Below the pieces are notes generated by a model. The model was given only the letters and a program-made list of their open reading frames with translations. It searched no databases and was not told where the DNA came from. DNA of 64,000 nucleotides, taken from contig JAHLLK010000005.1 of assembly GCA_020444165.1 (NCBI GenBank), forward strand, positions 71,109 to 135,108, given 5' to 3'. The translations under genes were made by a program, and so were the position numbers. Below are positions 40,912 to 50,212 of the stretch, piece after piece (the first letter of the stretch is position 1; the number at the start of each line of letters is the position of its first letter). This DNA is from Deltaproteobacteria bacterium (GTDB lineage Bacteria; Desulfobacterota; Desulfarculia; Desulfarculales; Desulfarculaceae).

Positions 40912-43317
40912 CTAATAGACCAAAAGGCAGGTGAGCCTGGCGGCCTGGCCGCCAGGCAGGGTGAAACTTTCCAAAGCTGCGGTGAGGGCGCGGACCAGGG
41001 CGCCCTGGTCTCCGGTCGGCTCCAGCACCCGGACCTCGGCCAGGGCGCCGTCAGCCGCGAAGCGGAGCGCCACCTTGACCTTGGCCGGCCACACCGCGCC
41101 GGGCTGCTGCCGGGCCAGGTGGCCGGGCAGGCTGGGCAGGTGACTGGTCAGGGCCGTGGTCACGGCGGCCGGGTCTTGGGGGCCCTCCAGCTCCAGGCTG
41201 GCCAGGCGGACCTGGCGGACCGGCGGGGGGGTGGGCTGGGGCCGGGCGGATTCGGTCTCTGGGGTCACCATGCGGGCCAGCATCTCGGGAAGCGCGGCCA
41301 GGGGCCGGCCGGGCGGCGGGGGGGGCGGGGCCGCGGCGCTGTACTTCATGAGGCCGCGGGCCGCGCCGGGCGCCATGCGGCCCACCGCGTTGTCGGACAC
41401 GCCTTGGGGCAGGGGCAGAGGCTCTCGCACGGTTACGCTCTTCTTGCCGTCGGCCCGCACCACGGTGTCCACGGCCACGAAGGAGGTGAAGGGGCTCATG
41501 AGGCTGTACTTGAGGCCCAGCTCGATGATGGCCTGGCGGTTGTCCGACAGCCCCCGCCGGTCGGTGAGGTCGGCCAGGCGGGTGAGGCGGGCCCGGGCCC
41601 AGAGCTGGGCCAGGGCGGCGTTATCGGGCGAGACCAGGCTGGGGGATAGCGGCAGCTTGGCCGTGAAGGGACCGGCCGGTCCGTGGCCCCGCACCACCAG
41701 GGCGCCCTGGGCCGGGCCGGTGTACTTGCCGAACAGGATCACCGGCCGCCGGCTGAACAGGTCAGGCAGGGCCGGGGGCTCCAGCTCCGTGGCTGGGAAC
41801 CCCTGGGCTTCCACGGTCACCCCGGTGAGCACCGGGGCGCCGATGTAGTCCCGGAAGCGGGCGGCCCGGGCCTTGGCCTCCTGGGGTCGGGTGACCACGG
41901 CCGGCTCGCCCTGGCCGGCCTGGGCCAGGCCCTCGATGAGGTGGCGGTTCACCGCGCTGCCGATGCCGAAGACAAAGAGGTTGGCCCGGCCCAGGTTGCG
42001 GCTCACCAGCTCAAAGGCCTCCCGCTCCACGCTGACGTAACCATCGGTCAACAGCACCACCACCCGGCTCTTGTTCTCCTCCCGGGGCAAGTTCAGGGCC
42101 TGCTCCAGGGCCGGCAAAAGCTCGGTGCCGCCGCCGCCCCGCTCGCGCGCCAGCATCTCGCGGGCTCGCGCCAGGTTCTCGCGGTTGGCCGGCAGGGAGC
42201 GGGGCGAGAGCACCGCGCTGCCCCCGGCGAACAGCACCAGATTGAAGGAGTCCTGGGGGCCCAGGCCGGCGGCCAGTTGGCTCATCAGCTCCTGGCAGGT
42301 CTCCAGGGGGAAGCCGTGCATGGAGCCGGATACGTCCACCACGAAGATGTACTCCCGGGGAGTCACCTGGGCCGGGGTCACCCGCACCGGGGGCTCCAGC
42401 ATCAGGAGGAAGAAGTTCTCCTCCTTACCCTGATAGAGCATGACCCCGCTCTGGACCTGGTCGCCGGCCAGGGTGTACTCCAGGATGAAGTCGCGGTTGG
42501 CGTGGGCCGCCGCTGGCGGCAGGCTGAGGTGGGCTTCCTGCCGGCCGCTGAACTCCACCTGCACCGGATGGGAGGGGGACTGGGCCTTGGCAATGGGCAG
42601 GGGGGAGGCCAGCTTCAGCTGAAGCCCGAAGGTGTAGGGCGCGGGCTCGCCCTCGTGCAAATAGGGGTTGGCCACCCAGCGTTCGTCGGGTCCGGCCTGG
42701 GATTCCGGGGTGTTGGAGTAGCGGGGGCCCACCACCACCGGCAGCACGAAACGATAAACTCCCTCCTGGGGCCGGAGCAACTCGGTGTAGGTGAGGGACA
42801 CGGTGATCTTGTCGCCGGGCAGGATGTTGGCCACGTTCATCTGGAACACGTTGGGGCGCTGTTGTTCCAGCAGGGAAGCGGTGCGGCCCTGGGCCTTGGC
42901 CTCCTCGTAGCGCCGGCGGGCGGCTTCCTTTTCCGCGATCTGGGCGGTGATCACCCGCTCACCCACGGTCATCTTCATGGCGTTCACCGCGGCCCGGGTG
43001 GAGGCCGGGAAGATGTACACCGCTTCCAGGGTGTGCTTGCCGTCGTTGCCGAACTCCTGCTCCAGGGTGACCCGGGCGATGACTCCGCTGATCTCCACCG
43101 AGGCCCGGGTGCTCTTCAGGGGCAGGCGGTCGAGGCTCTCATCCCCGCCGGTCACCTGGAAATACGGCGACAGGCTGCGGTCGGCGTCCTCGCCACCCGG
43201 CAGGTCGGGGGAGGCGGCCCGGGCCGGCCCGGTGGGACCGCCCAGGGCCACTCCGACGGCCATGAAACAGTAAAGCAGGGGGGCGGCGGCCTTGGAACAC
43301 AAGCTGGCGAGAGACAT
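40912..43317 (-). CDS. Secreted VIT and von Willebrand A domain protein
   Basis: An 801-residue protein with a signal peptide (1-35), a VIT domain (about 65-185, with YIFPASTRAAVNAMKM and NVANILPGDKITVSLTYTEL) and a VWA domain (about 320-500) whose metal-ion site DVSGS is at 328-332. The C-terminal third has a proline-rich linker and a TonB-C/AgmX-like ending (LEPTGDQGALVRALTAALES). Inter-alpha-trypsin-inhibitor-like proteins of this kind are envelope proteins that bind ligands through a divalent cation. GGAGG is seven bases before the ATG. It is divergent from the sigma gene, so the two may be co-regulated. Confidence 0.92.
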   Translation of the reverse strand: MSLASLCSKAAAPLLYCFMAVGVALGGPTGPARAASPDLPGGEDADRSLSPYFQVTGGDESLDRLPLKSTRASVEISGVIARVTLEQEFGNDGKHTLEAVYIFPASTRAAVNAMKMTVGERVITAQIAEKEAARRRYEEAKAQGRTASLLEQQRPNVFQMNVANILPGDKITVSLTYTELLRPQEGVYRFVLPVVVGPRYSNTPESQAGPDERWVANPYLHEGEPAPYTFGLQLKLASPLPIAKAQSPSHPVQVEFSGRQEAHLSLPPAAAHANRDFILEYTLAGDQVQSGVMLYQGKEENFFLLMLEPPVRVTPAQVTPREYIFVVDVSGSMHGFPLETCQELMSQLAAGLGPQDSFNLVLFAGGSAVLSPRSLPANRENLARAREMLARERGGGGTELLPALEQALNLPREENKSRVVVLLTDGYVSVEREAFELVSRNLGRANLFVFGIGSAVNRHLIEGLAQAGQGEPAVVTRPQEAKARAARFRDYIGAPVLTGVTVEAQGFPATELEPPALPDLFSRRPVILFGKYTGPAQGALVVRGHGPAGPFTAKLPLSPSLVSPDNAALAQLWARARLTRLADLTDRRGLSDNRQAIIELGLKYSLMSPFTSFVAVDTVVRADGKKSVTVREPLPLPQGVSDNAVGRMAPGAARGLMKYSAAAPPPPPPGRPLAALPEMLARMVTPETESARPQPTPPPVRQVRLASLELEGPQDPAAVTTALTSHLPSLPGHLARQQPGAVWPAKVKVALRFAADGALAEVRVLEPTGDQGALVRALTAALESFTLPGGQAARLTCLLVY

Positions 43318-43613
43318 TGTCAACCTCCGGCTGGGGATTTGGCTTCCTGGCCTGTTTGACGCAGCGAAGGGTGGCCTTCTTACAACCCCCCGCAGCCTCC
43401 CTTCCCGCCAGGGGCTGACTGGGTTATACTTGCACCGGACCGGCCGCCCGGCGGGTGGTTGTCGCCACCCGGCGGGGGCTCCCGCAAGACCCGGCCCGCG
43501 CCGCGCGGGCGGGGGCCGGGGTGCGTAGGGAGCGAAGGAGGCCAAGGCCACGGGGCTCTCCCCCGGCCCCGGCTCCCGGGCGGTCCGACGGTAACACTGG
43601 CAGGGGCGTTATC

Positions 43614-44249
43614 TTGACCGGCAAACCGGCAGGGGGGGAAAACACGGACCGTCAGCTCTTGGATAGCTGCCTGGCGGGCGATGCGACTTCCTGGCGGGAG
43701 TTTGTGGAGCGGTTCTCCGGAATCATCCACCACGCTATCCTGGCCACCCTGCGGCGCTACGGCGCGGAGGACGCCTCGGCCGACCGGGTGGCCGACCTGT
43801 ACCAGCAAGCCTTCCTGGCCCTTTACGAAGACAATCAGCGACGGCTCCGCAGCTTCAAGGGGACCAATGGCTGCTCCCTGGCCACTTGGCTCCGGGTGCT
43901 GGTGTCCCGGCTGGTCATCGACGACCTGCGCAGGAGCCGGCCGCCCGACCTGCCGCTGGACGCCGATCCGCCCGGAGGCGAGGACGGCCCGCCGCCGTTG
44001 CAGGTCCCGGACCCGGGGCCGGGGGCCGAGAGCCTGACCGCCGCCCGGCAGACCGAAGCGTTTTTCCAGACCCAGATCGCCGGGCTGCCGGCCCGGGAGC
44101 GCTTGGCCCTGCAGCTGCGCTTCGAGCAGGGGCTCAGCGGGGAGGAGGCCGCCCGGGTGATGGGGGTGACCCGCAACAACCTGGACCAAATCGTTCATCG
44201 GGTAAAGTCGGGCTTGCGCAAAAAAGCAGAGGAACTGGGGTACCTATAA
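43614..44249 (+). CDS. ECF-type RNA polymerase sigma factor
   Basis: A 211-residue sigma-70 family factor with region 2 (DLYQQAFLALYEDNQRRLRS; LATWLRVLVSRLVIDDLRRS) and region 4 (LPARERLALQLRFEQGLSGE; VMGVTRNNLDQIVHRVKSGL), joined by a proline/aspartate-rich linker and without regions 1 and 3. The TTG at 43614 is preferred because AGGGG lies seven bases upstream; earlier codons are arginine/proline-rich and not sigma-like. The next gene encodes a likely membrane anti-sigma factor. Its targets may include the divergent VIT-VWA gene. Confidence 0.88.
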   Translation: MTGKPAGGENTDRQLLDSCLAGDATSWREFVERFSGIIHHAILATLRRYGAEDASADRVADLYQQAFLALYEDNQRRLRSFKGTNGCSLATWLRVLVSRLVIDDLRRSRPPDLPLDADPPGGEDGPPPLQVPDPGPGAESLTAARQTEAFFQTQIAGLPARERLALQLRFEQGLSGEEAARVMGVTRNNLDQIVHRVKSGLRKKAEELGYL

Positions 44250-44377
44250 AAAAACCATTGCCCGGGGCACGCGGCCCCAGGCCAGGGCCGCTATAAGAAT
44301 TTCGGCAGGGATTCGTCAAGTTTGAGTTAGAAGCAGCCAAAAGGCCCCTACTCTCGGGAGGGCCGGCGGGAACAGAG

Positions 44378-46084
44378 ATGTCTGACCAGCAGGACCTGGA
44401 AATCATCATCAAGAGCGCAATCAGCCGGGAGGAAGGTTCCTCGCTCCCAGGGGTGGAGGCCTGCCCCTCCCCGGAGGCCCTGGCCGCCTATGTGGAGGGC
44501 CTGTGCCCGCCGGAGGAGGCGGCCCGTTTGGAGGAGCATGCCAGCCGCTGCCGGAGCTGCCGGGATATCCTGGCCGCGGTGCTGGGCTCCCCCGAGGCCG
44601 GCCGCGCCCCGGTGCCCCCGGACTGGCAGGCCGCGGCCGCGTCCCTGGCCTCGGCGGAGAATTCCGGCCTGCGGATGGCGGCCGGGGCCGCGCCCTTGGC
44701 CGCGCCCCCCGCGACCGCGCGTCCCAAGCCCCGGCGCCGCATGGCTTCCTGGTTGGCCTTGGCCGCGGTGGCGGTCCTGGCGGTCACGGTCAGCGTCTAC
44801 ATCTCCCGCCATCCCACCCCGCCGGGCGATCTGGCCTATGAGGGGCGGCCTGCCCTGGAAACTCCCGCGGCCCCGGCTCCCGCTCCGGCCGCTCCCGCGC
44901 CCCCCGCGGCCCCCGCCCCGGCGGCGGCCGCCAAGGCCGCCCCCAGCCAGAAGCCAGCCGCGGCCCCCGCGGCCAAGCCGCAAGCGGCGCCGCGCCAGAA
45001 AACCGCCGCCGCCCCGGCTCCCGGGCCGGCGGCCCAGGCCCACGCCCCCTTGCCGGAGGCCGCCCCGGTACGGACGCCGGCGGTCAAGGCGGCTCCGGCC
45101 CCGGCCTTGCCGCCGCCCCCCCAGGTGCTCCCGCCGGCCGCCCTCCCGGCCCCGGCGCCGGGCGCCTCCAGCTCGCAGAGATACCTCGCCCGGATGAGCC
45201 CCCCGCCCTCGCCGGCGGAAGAACCCGCTCCCGTGACCCGGGAGGAGCTGGCGGACCTGCGGCGGGAGGTGGGCACTTCGCCACCACCCCGGAGCGCGGG
45301 CAGCGGGCCGCCGGCCCGTTACCTGGCCGTCGCGCCGGCCGCCACCCCCTCTGCCGGCCGGCAGGAAACGGCCAAGGGGACCCGGCCGCCGGCTTTCGCC
45401 CCGCGGGCCGGGGCCGCCCCGCCCGCCCCGGCCGAGGCTCGCTCGGCGGCGCCCGCGCCCCAGCCCACGCTGCTCCCCCGAGAGCCGGAAACCCGGGAAC
45501 CGGCCGCGGCTCCCCCGCCGGAGCAGTCCAGCGGGCTTTCCAACCTGATGGGCGCCCTTTTCAAGGGTAAGGGCTACGCCACACCGGGTAGCAATGGGGG
45601 GCAGCAGTCTTTCATGCCCCAAACCTCCCCATCGCCGGGCGGATACGCCTCGTCCTTGGCGCCCGAAGCGCCTGCGGCGGCCCAGACCCCGGCTCCGGCC
45701 CCCTCCTGGGCGGCGAAGCAACCCGCCACCGCTCTCCCGGCTCGCCCAGGCGGACGCCCCTCCGCCCGCCTGGCCGTGGTCCAGGCCCTGGGCTGGGACC
45801 GGCAACAGGCGATCTCCCGGGTGGTGTTCCGGGTGCGGGGCAAACTGGTGGCCTGTCTGCCCCCGGACTGGCTGGCCGGCGTGACCGGGCGGCGGGAGCT
45901 GGAGGTGATGCTCACCTGGAGCACCTCCCAGGGCCTCCGCGGCTCACCCCGTTTGGCCGGGCAGGGGTGGATGCGCTGCCTGGAAGGGGAGTTGTCCTAT
46001 CTGGACCTGCCGGCGCCCAGCCAGGACCAGGGCCGCCTGCGCCTGGTTTTCCTGCGGCGGGGGTATTACCCCGGCGCCAAGTGA
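44378..46084 (+). CDS. Membrane anti-sigma factor with zinc-finger and long PA-rich arm
   Basis: A 568-residue protein. The N-terminal zf-HC2-type motif is H54-x3-C58-x2-C61 (HASRCRSC), typical of zinc anti-sigma factors. One membrane helix lies at about 122-141. Then comes about 300 residues of alanine/proline-rich linker and a C-terminal folded domain (about 460-568, with RLAVVQALGWDRQQAISRVV and RGYYPGAK) that is unrecognised. The N-terminal domain would hold the sigma factor in the cytoplasm while the periplasmic arm senses an envelope signal. The long arm is unusual: classical anti-sigma factors are 150-300 residues. Confidence 0.85.
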   Translation: MSDQQDLEIIIKSAISREEGSSLPGVEACPSPEALAAYVEGLCPPEEAARLEEHASRCRSCRDILAAVLGSPEAGRAPVPPDWQAAAASLASAENSGLRMAAGAAPLAAPPATARPKPRRRMASWLALAAVAVLAVTVSVYISRHPTPPGDLAYEGRPALETPAAPAPAPAAPAPPAAPAPAAAAKAAPSQKPAAAPAAKPQAAPRQKTAAAPAPGPAAQAHAPLPEAAPVRTPAVKAAPAPALPPPPQVLPPAALPAPAPGASSSQRYLARMSPPPSPAEEPAPVTREELADLRREVGTSPPPRSAGSGPPARYLAVAPAATPSAGRQETAKGTRPPAFAPRAGAAPPAPAEARSAAPAPQPTLLPREPETREPAAAPPPEQSSGLSNLMGALFKGKGYATPGSNGGQQSFMPQTSPSPGGYASSLAPEAPAAAQTPAPAPSWAAKQPATALPARPGGRPSARLAVVQALGWDRQQAISRVVFRVRGKLVACLPPDWLAGVTGRRELEVMLTWSTSQGLRGSPRLAGQGWMRCLEGELSYLDLPAPSQDQGRLRLVFLRRGYYPGAK

Positions 46085-46141
46085 CATCCCCTTCCTGCCT
46101 GCCCGACGGCTTGTCCTCTAAAACGGAGGAAATTCAGAGCT

Positions 46142-47041
46142 ATGGAAACGCGCCTTTGCACGCGGCCACCAGCGGGGCAGGGCCGCCGGGCTCTGGGCCA
46201 GCCCCCGGCTGCGGCCAAGGCCGCGGCCACCGGGCGCCAGCTCCGGCGGCGGTGGAGCACGGCCGTCCTGGGGTTGGCCGTGGCCCTGGGGGCGGCCTTG
46301 GCCGCCGCGGAGCCCGGGGCGGGGGACACGCCAGGGGCGGCCTCCCCGGGTCTGCCGGTCATCACCAATCATCTCGGCATGAACTTCGTCCGGCTCCCGG
46401 CGGGCAGCTTTGCCATGGGGAGCCACCGGGGCCCGGCCGAGGAGCGGCCGGTGCACCAGGTGACCATCCGCCGAGCCTTCTATTTGCAAACCACCGAGGT
46501 GACCCAGGGGCAGTGGAAGGCGCTCCTGGGCCACAACCCCAGCGACTTTCGAAATTGTGGGGACGATTGCCCGGTGGAGCAGGTGAGTTGGTTGGAGGCG
46601 CAGGAATTCATCCGCCGCTTGAATCTGGCGGAGGGTACGGACAAGTACCGTTTGCCCACCGAGGCGGAGTGGGAGTATGCGGCGCGGGCGGGGAGCCCGG
46701 GGGATTATTGCTTTGGCGACGCCGTGGCCCGGCTGGGGGATTACGCCTGGTACCAGGCCAACTCCCAGGGCCGGACCCAGCGAGTGGCGAGCAAGAAGCC
46801 CAATGCCTGGGGCCTTTACGATCTGCACGGCAACGTGGGGGAGTGGGTGGCGGATTGGGCCGGAGCCTACCCCGCCGGACCGGTCAGCGATCCCCAGGGA
46901 CCGGGCCGAGGCTCCGATCGGGTGCTGCGCGGGGGGGCTTGGAACGACGACGTCGCCAGTCAGCGCGCGGCGGACCGCCTCTGGCTGCCGCCTACCCTGC
47001 ACTATTACTCCGTGGGCTTCCGCCTGGTGCGGGAAGAATAA
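46142..47041 (+). CDS. FGE-sulfatase-fold protein lacking the catalytic cysteines
   Basis: A 299-residue protein with an N-terminal signal anchor (about 37-57) and one SUMF/FGE domain (about 76-299): MNFVRLPAGSFAMGS, YRLPTEAEWEYAARAGSPG, YDLHGNVGEWVADW and VLRGGAW (261-267). In true formylglycine-generating enzymes two cysteines follow the RGGS/W region; here the stretch NDDVASQRAADRL has none, so it is probably not an FGE but a related sensor or binding protein. CGGAGGAA precedes the ATG by about twelve bases. It lies 57 bases after the anti-sigma gene, likely the same operon. Confidence 0.88.
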   Translation: METRLCTRPPAGQGRRALGQPPAAAKAAATGRQLRRRWSTAVLGLAVALGAALAAAEPGAGDTPGAASPGLPVITNHLGMNFVRLPAGSFAMGSHRGPAEERPVHQVTIRRAFYLQTTEVTQGQWKALLGHNPSDFRNCGDDCPVEQVSWLEAQEFIRRLNLAEGTDKYRLPTEAEWEYAARAGSPGDYCFGDAVARLGDYAWYQANSQGRTQRVASKKPNAWGLYDLHGNVGEWVADWAGAYPAGPVSDPQGPGRGSDRVLRGGAWNDDVASQRAADRLWLPPTLHYYSVGFRLVREE

Positions 47042-47317
47042 GCCGGGGAACTGCGCGCCGTTCCCTTTGGTCCGGGCGCGGTCGCGTATTCGCCGGGGGG
47101 CAGCGCCGCCTGCCCGGGATAAGGATTCGGCCGGGCTGGAGCTGGCGTGCGACGGGGGGCGCAGAAAAGAACACCGCGCCTCCCGGCCCGGCCGGGGACG
47201 CGGTGAAATTTTCCCGGGCTTTTCCGGCGGTCGCCGGACTGCGGCCCTCCCTCAGCGGCCCAGCGACGCGCTACGCGTCGGGCCAGGGGCCTAGGAAACC
47301 CGCCCCGGGGACCGGAA

Positions 47318-47530
47318 TCAGATGTGGTAAGAGGCGACCACGCTTTTGCCGGAAGCCTCCACCGGGGCCATGTTGCCCCGGGGGATCTTCAGCGAAACCT
47401 CGGCGGCTTCGGCCAGCACATAGCGCTCCAAAGCCTGCACATTGGCCCGCTCGATGATCTGATCCACCACCGGTCCGGGAACGAAAAACTTGTAGATGGG
47501 CGTAACGCCTAGAATTTTCAACGGTGGCAT
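47318..47530 (-). CDS. Small protein of unknown function
   Basis: A 70-residue protein, not recognised. It begins MPPLKILGVTPIYKFFVPGP and ends VEASGKSVVASYHI; no signal peptide or membrane helix. An ideal AAGGAGGGCTCC just upstream of the ATG argues that it is expressed. It is isolated between noncoding regions. Confidence 0.6.
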   Translation of the reverse strand: MPPLKILGVTPIYKFFVPGPVVDQIIERANVQALERYVLAEAAEVSLKIPRGNMAPVEASGKSVVASYHI

Positions 47531-47665
47531 GGAGCCCTCCTTGCTTCGCGGATTACGCCCCTCTCAGACGGCATCTCAAGCTTAGCAAATTTTTGCGCGT
47601 CCGGCAAACCCCTTAATGCCGGCCACGGTCAGGCGGCCCGGTCGCCGCCGGGCCGCCGCCAACTC

Positions 47666-47915
47666 GAGGCCATTGCATGGTGAAACACATAAAACGTGTT
47701 GATATTATGTTAAAAATGGCTGTGAAACATGATTACGGCAGGCAATGGCCTATGCGGGCCAAGGATGGCCCGCCAAATTGCAAGCTTCAAAAAGCTTGCA
47801 ATTTGTGAGGGTTGGCAAAACCCGGGCCCCCGGCAAGCTCTGCTTGCTGGGGTGGAGTCAGGTTTTTGCCAACCCGACATTGCACGGGGCAGGACGCCCC
47901 GTGCAATGCTCTCAA
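47666..47915 (+). repeat. Family B palindromic chain repeat, copy 3 (left of inverted pair)
   Basis: A 250-base element with a module order: AT-rich segment bounded by GAGGCCATTGC/GCAATGGCC, GCGGGCC...GGCCCGC, AAATTGCAAGCTT...AAGCTTGCAATTT, TTGGCAAAACC...TTTTTGCCAA, ATTGCACGGGGC...GCCCCGTGCAAT, CTCTCAA. Nearly identical, inverted, to 53145-53393. It lies in the gap between the small protein and the tandem Usp gene. Confidence 0.92.
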
Positions 47916-47927
47916 CTCAGCTTAGGC

Positions 47928-48893
47928 TCAAGCCACCACCCACACGGCCAGGCCCCGGGCCAGTTGCAGGACCTTGTGGCTCACCCGGCCCAGGGGGAAG
48001 TCGCTCACGTTGGACAGCCCCCGGCGTCCCACCACGATGGTGCCAAAGCCGCCTTGCCGGGCCCGATCCACGATGGCTTGGGCCCGGGAGTGCACGCCGC
48101 TGGCGACCTCCGCGGTGATGCTCTGGGGGGGCAGGCCGGCCTTTTCCAAAATCTGGCGGGCCTTGGCAAAGGACTCGGTGATCTCCGTTTCGTCCTTCTT
48201 GGCCTCCTCCTCCACCTCCTCCAGCCAAATGCTGAGGTCGGCCGGCGCCAGGAACTCGCCCGGCTCGCCCATGAGCACCCCGTCGCCCCGCCGGGCGTGG
48301 AACAAGGTTACCTTGTGGTCCTTGCCCTCCAGGAAATGGGCCAGGTACTCCACCGCCTTGAGCGCGCTGAGGCTGGAGTCCATGGCCACCAGGATGTTCC
48401 CCTCCGGCGAAGCCTGGCGCCCCACCACCCACAGGGGCACGCCGGTGAGCCGGTTGATGAGCTTGTAACACACGCTGCCCATGGCCAGCTCGGCCAGGGC
48501 GGTGCGGCCCCGCCGGCCCACCACCACGGTGTAATAGCCCTTCAGCGCCTCGTTCACGATGTCCCGGGCGATGCCGGTCTTGCGGGTCTGCATCTTGATG
48601 GTCACCGCCTCGGGCGCGAAACCCTTGGCCTCGAAGACCCCTCGGGTTTCCTCCAGGAAGTTCTCCAGGCTCTGCTCCTGCTGGCGGGCCCAGGCCTTGA
48701 CCCCGGAAAGCTTGTGATGGAACGAGGGGTCCCGCTCGATGTCCCAGAAGCTTTCGGGCACGGGATCGGAGATGGCCAACAGCACCAGCTCCACCTCCGC
48801 GGGGTTGAGCATGGTGGAGACATAGGCCACCGTATCCCCGGCGGCCTGGGAACCGTCCACGGGCAGGAGGAACTTGTAGATGCGCTTTTCCAT
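47928..48893 (-). CDS. Tandem universal stress protein
   Basis: A 321-residue cytoplasmic protein with two UspA domains. Domain 1 (about 1-155) starts KFLLPVDGSQAAGDTVAYVS and ends with VVGRRGRTALAELAMGSVCY. Domain 2 (about 160-320) starts NILVAMDSSLSALKAVEYLA and ends VVGRRGLSNVSDFPLGRVSH. Both have the G-x2-G-like nucleotide loop, with differences from ATP-binding Usps. Start supported by GGGAGATAGAGCC. It is 67 bases after a receiver gene on the same strand, so probably co-transcribed with it, and both may follow the same stimulus. Confidence 0.92.
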   Translation of the reverse strand: MEKRIYKFLLPVDGSQAAGDTVAYVSTMLNPAEVELVLLAISDPVPESFWDIERDPSFHHKLSGVKAWARQQEQSLENFLEETRGVFEAKGFAPEAVTIKMQTRKTGIARDIVNEALKGYYTVVVGRRGRTALAELAMGSVCYKLINRLTGVPLWVVGRQASPEGNILVAMDSSLSALKAVEYLAHFLEGKDHKVTLFHARRGDGVLMGEPGEFLAPADLSIWLEEVEEEAKKDETEITESFAKARQILEKAGLPPQSITAEVASGVHSRAQAIVDRARQGGFGTIVVGRRGLSNVSDFPLGRVSHKVLQLARGLAVWVVA

Positions 48894-48960
48894 GGCTCTA
48901 TCTCCCGGGGCGGCGGAGCGGCCGTCCCCTTGGCTGGGGCCGGAGTAACCGGCGTTTAGC

Positions 48961-49500
48961 TCATTCCCAAAAAGGCGAACGGTCCGGGGCGCCCGGCTCC
49001 GTGGCCGCGGCGGAGGCCGTGGGCGAGAGGGCCGCCTGGATGCTTTGCCACAGACGGGCGCCGCTCACCGGCTTTTCCAGATAGGCCACCGCACCCAAGA
49101 GCCGGCCTTCCTTTTCCAACTGCTCCGAGCCGCCACCGGTGAGGATGATCACCGGCAGGTCCGGGCTGAGCCGGCGGCAGAGCCGCAGCACCTCCAACCC
49201 GTCCAGGTCGTGCAGATGCAAATCCAGGACGGCAACTTGCACGGCTTCCTTGCGGAGCGCCCGAAGCGCCGCCTCGCCGCTGTGCAAGGCGGTCACCTGG
49301 CAACCGTAGCGGCCCAAGCGCTTGGCCAAGACCCGGAGGCAATCCGGTTCGTCGTCCACCACCAAAACCCTGATGGGCTCCGCCGCGGGCGCGGGGTTCT
49401 GTTCGCAGGGTAGCGAGGTCGGCCCATAGCCGCCACCGTGGGCGCCTCCCCAGGAATCATCTTTCAAGAACAAGCCGCTGGGCCCAAAATGCGCTTCCAT
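48961..49500 (-). CDS. Response regulator receiver protein
   Basis: A 179-residue protein whose residues about 42-160 form a receiver: LVVDDEPD, the phosphoacceptor aspartate in VAVLDLHLHDLDG, LTGGGSEQLE and the lysine in YLEKPVSG. Short tails flank it, with no output domain. GAGGTGAAGTAC precedes the ATG at 49500. It is upstream of the tandem Usp gene and divergent from the NarX-like kinase, which has its own cognate regulator. Confidence 0.88.
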   Translation of the reverse strand: MEAHFGPSGLFLKDDSWGGAHGGGYGPTSLPCEQNPAPAAEPIRVLVVDDEPDCLRVLAKRLGRYGCQVTALHSGEAALRALRKEAVQVAVLDLHLHDLDGLEVLRLCRRLSPDLPVIILTGGGSEQLEKEGRLLGAVAYLEKPVSGARLWQSIQAALSPTASAAATEPGAPDRSPFWE

Positions 49501-49835
49501 GTACTTCACCTCGTGGCCTGGGCTGACCGCCCGCCGGCGCCGGGGCTGCGGGGGCATTCGCCGGTACGCTCTCACTGCCGGCCAGCGCGCCGACCGGTAT
49601 GGTTCTAGACTAACCCCCCGGGGCTCCAGGAGAAATGAATTGCAACCCCTAATCCGGGTGCGGAGAATCCTCAATCGGCCGGCGGGCTACCCGCCGGGGC
49701 CTGGGGGGCAGGAGCTTACTCCCGGCCGCGGCGCGGGAGGTGAAGAGGCCCCGGCGGGGGCGGCAAGGGGAGCCGCGGCCCGCAACCGGGTTTGGGGCCT
49801 TCCCGGGCCGGGCGGGGCGCTCGGCGGAACAGGAT

Positions 49836-50096
49836 CGAGGCCGATGCTCGGCAAATTCACACATGTTGAAGTTAAAACAGCGGCACATGTCATATTTCGG
49901 CGGTTGGTTGTGCGCCATCGGCCTCAAGCGGGCCACGCATCCACCCCAAGCAAGTTCCACTTGCTTGGGGACCCCGGGGATGTCCCGCCAAACCACGATC
50001 CCAAAAGGAGAGTGATTTGTGCTGGTTGGCAAAACCACGCTTTTGCCAGCCAGCTTAAGATGCACGGTGCGGGAAGCGCCGTGCATCACCCTCGAA
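49836..50096 (+). repeat. Family B palindromic chain repeat, copy 4
   Basis: Same module order as the other copies but diverged: GAGGCCGATGC...GCCATCGGCCTC, GCGGGCC, CCCCAAGCAAG...CTTGCTTGGGG, TTGGCAAAACC...TTTTGCCA, GATGCACGG...CCGTGCATC. It fills part of the 712-base gap 49501-50212; the remainder shows no further feature I can name. Confidence 0.8.
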
Positions 50097-50212
50097 TCAG
50101 GAACCTCCCGCCGGAGCGGAGGATTTCCCCCCCCCTCTAAAAAATATTATATATCTTTAGAGCCACCCCGCAGGTGGCGACCACCAGAGCCCGCAAGGTG
50201 TAAGGAGCGGTT

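Noticed and set aside
46142..47041. Naming the protein a formylglycine-generating enzyme
   Set aside because: The cysteines after the RGGAW region that do the chemistry are absent.
47729..48118. A 129-codon frame with a related frame on the minus strand at 52785-53330
   Set aside because: Their similarity comes only from the two inverted family B copies; the first also runs into the tandem Usp gene and the second into the NarL-type gene.
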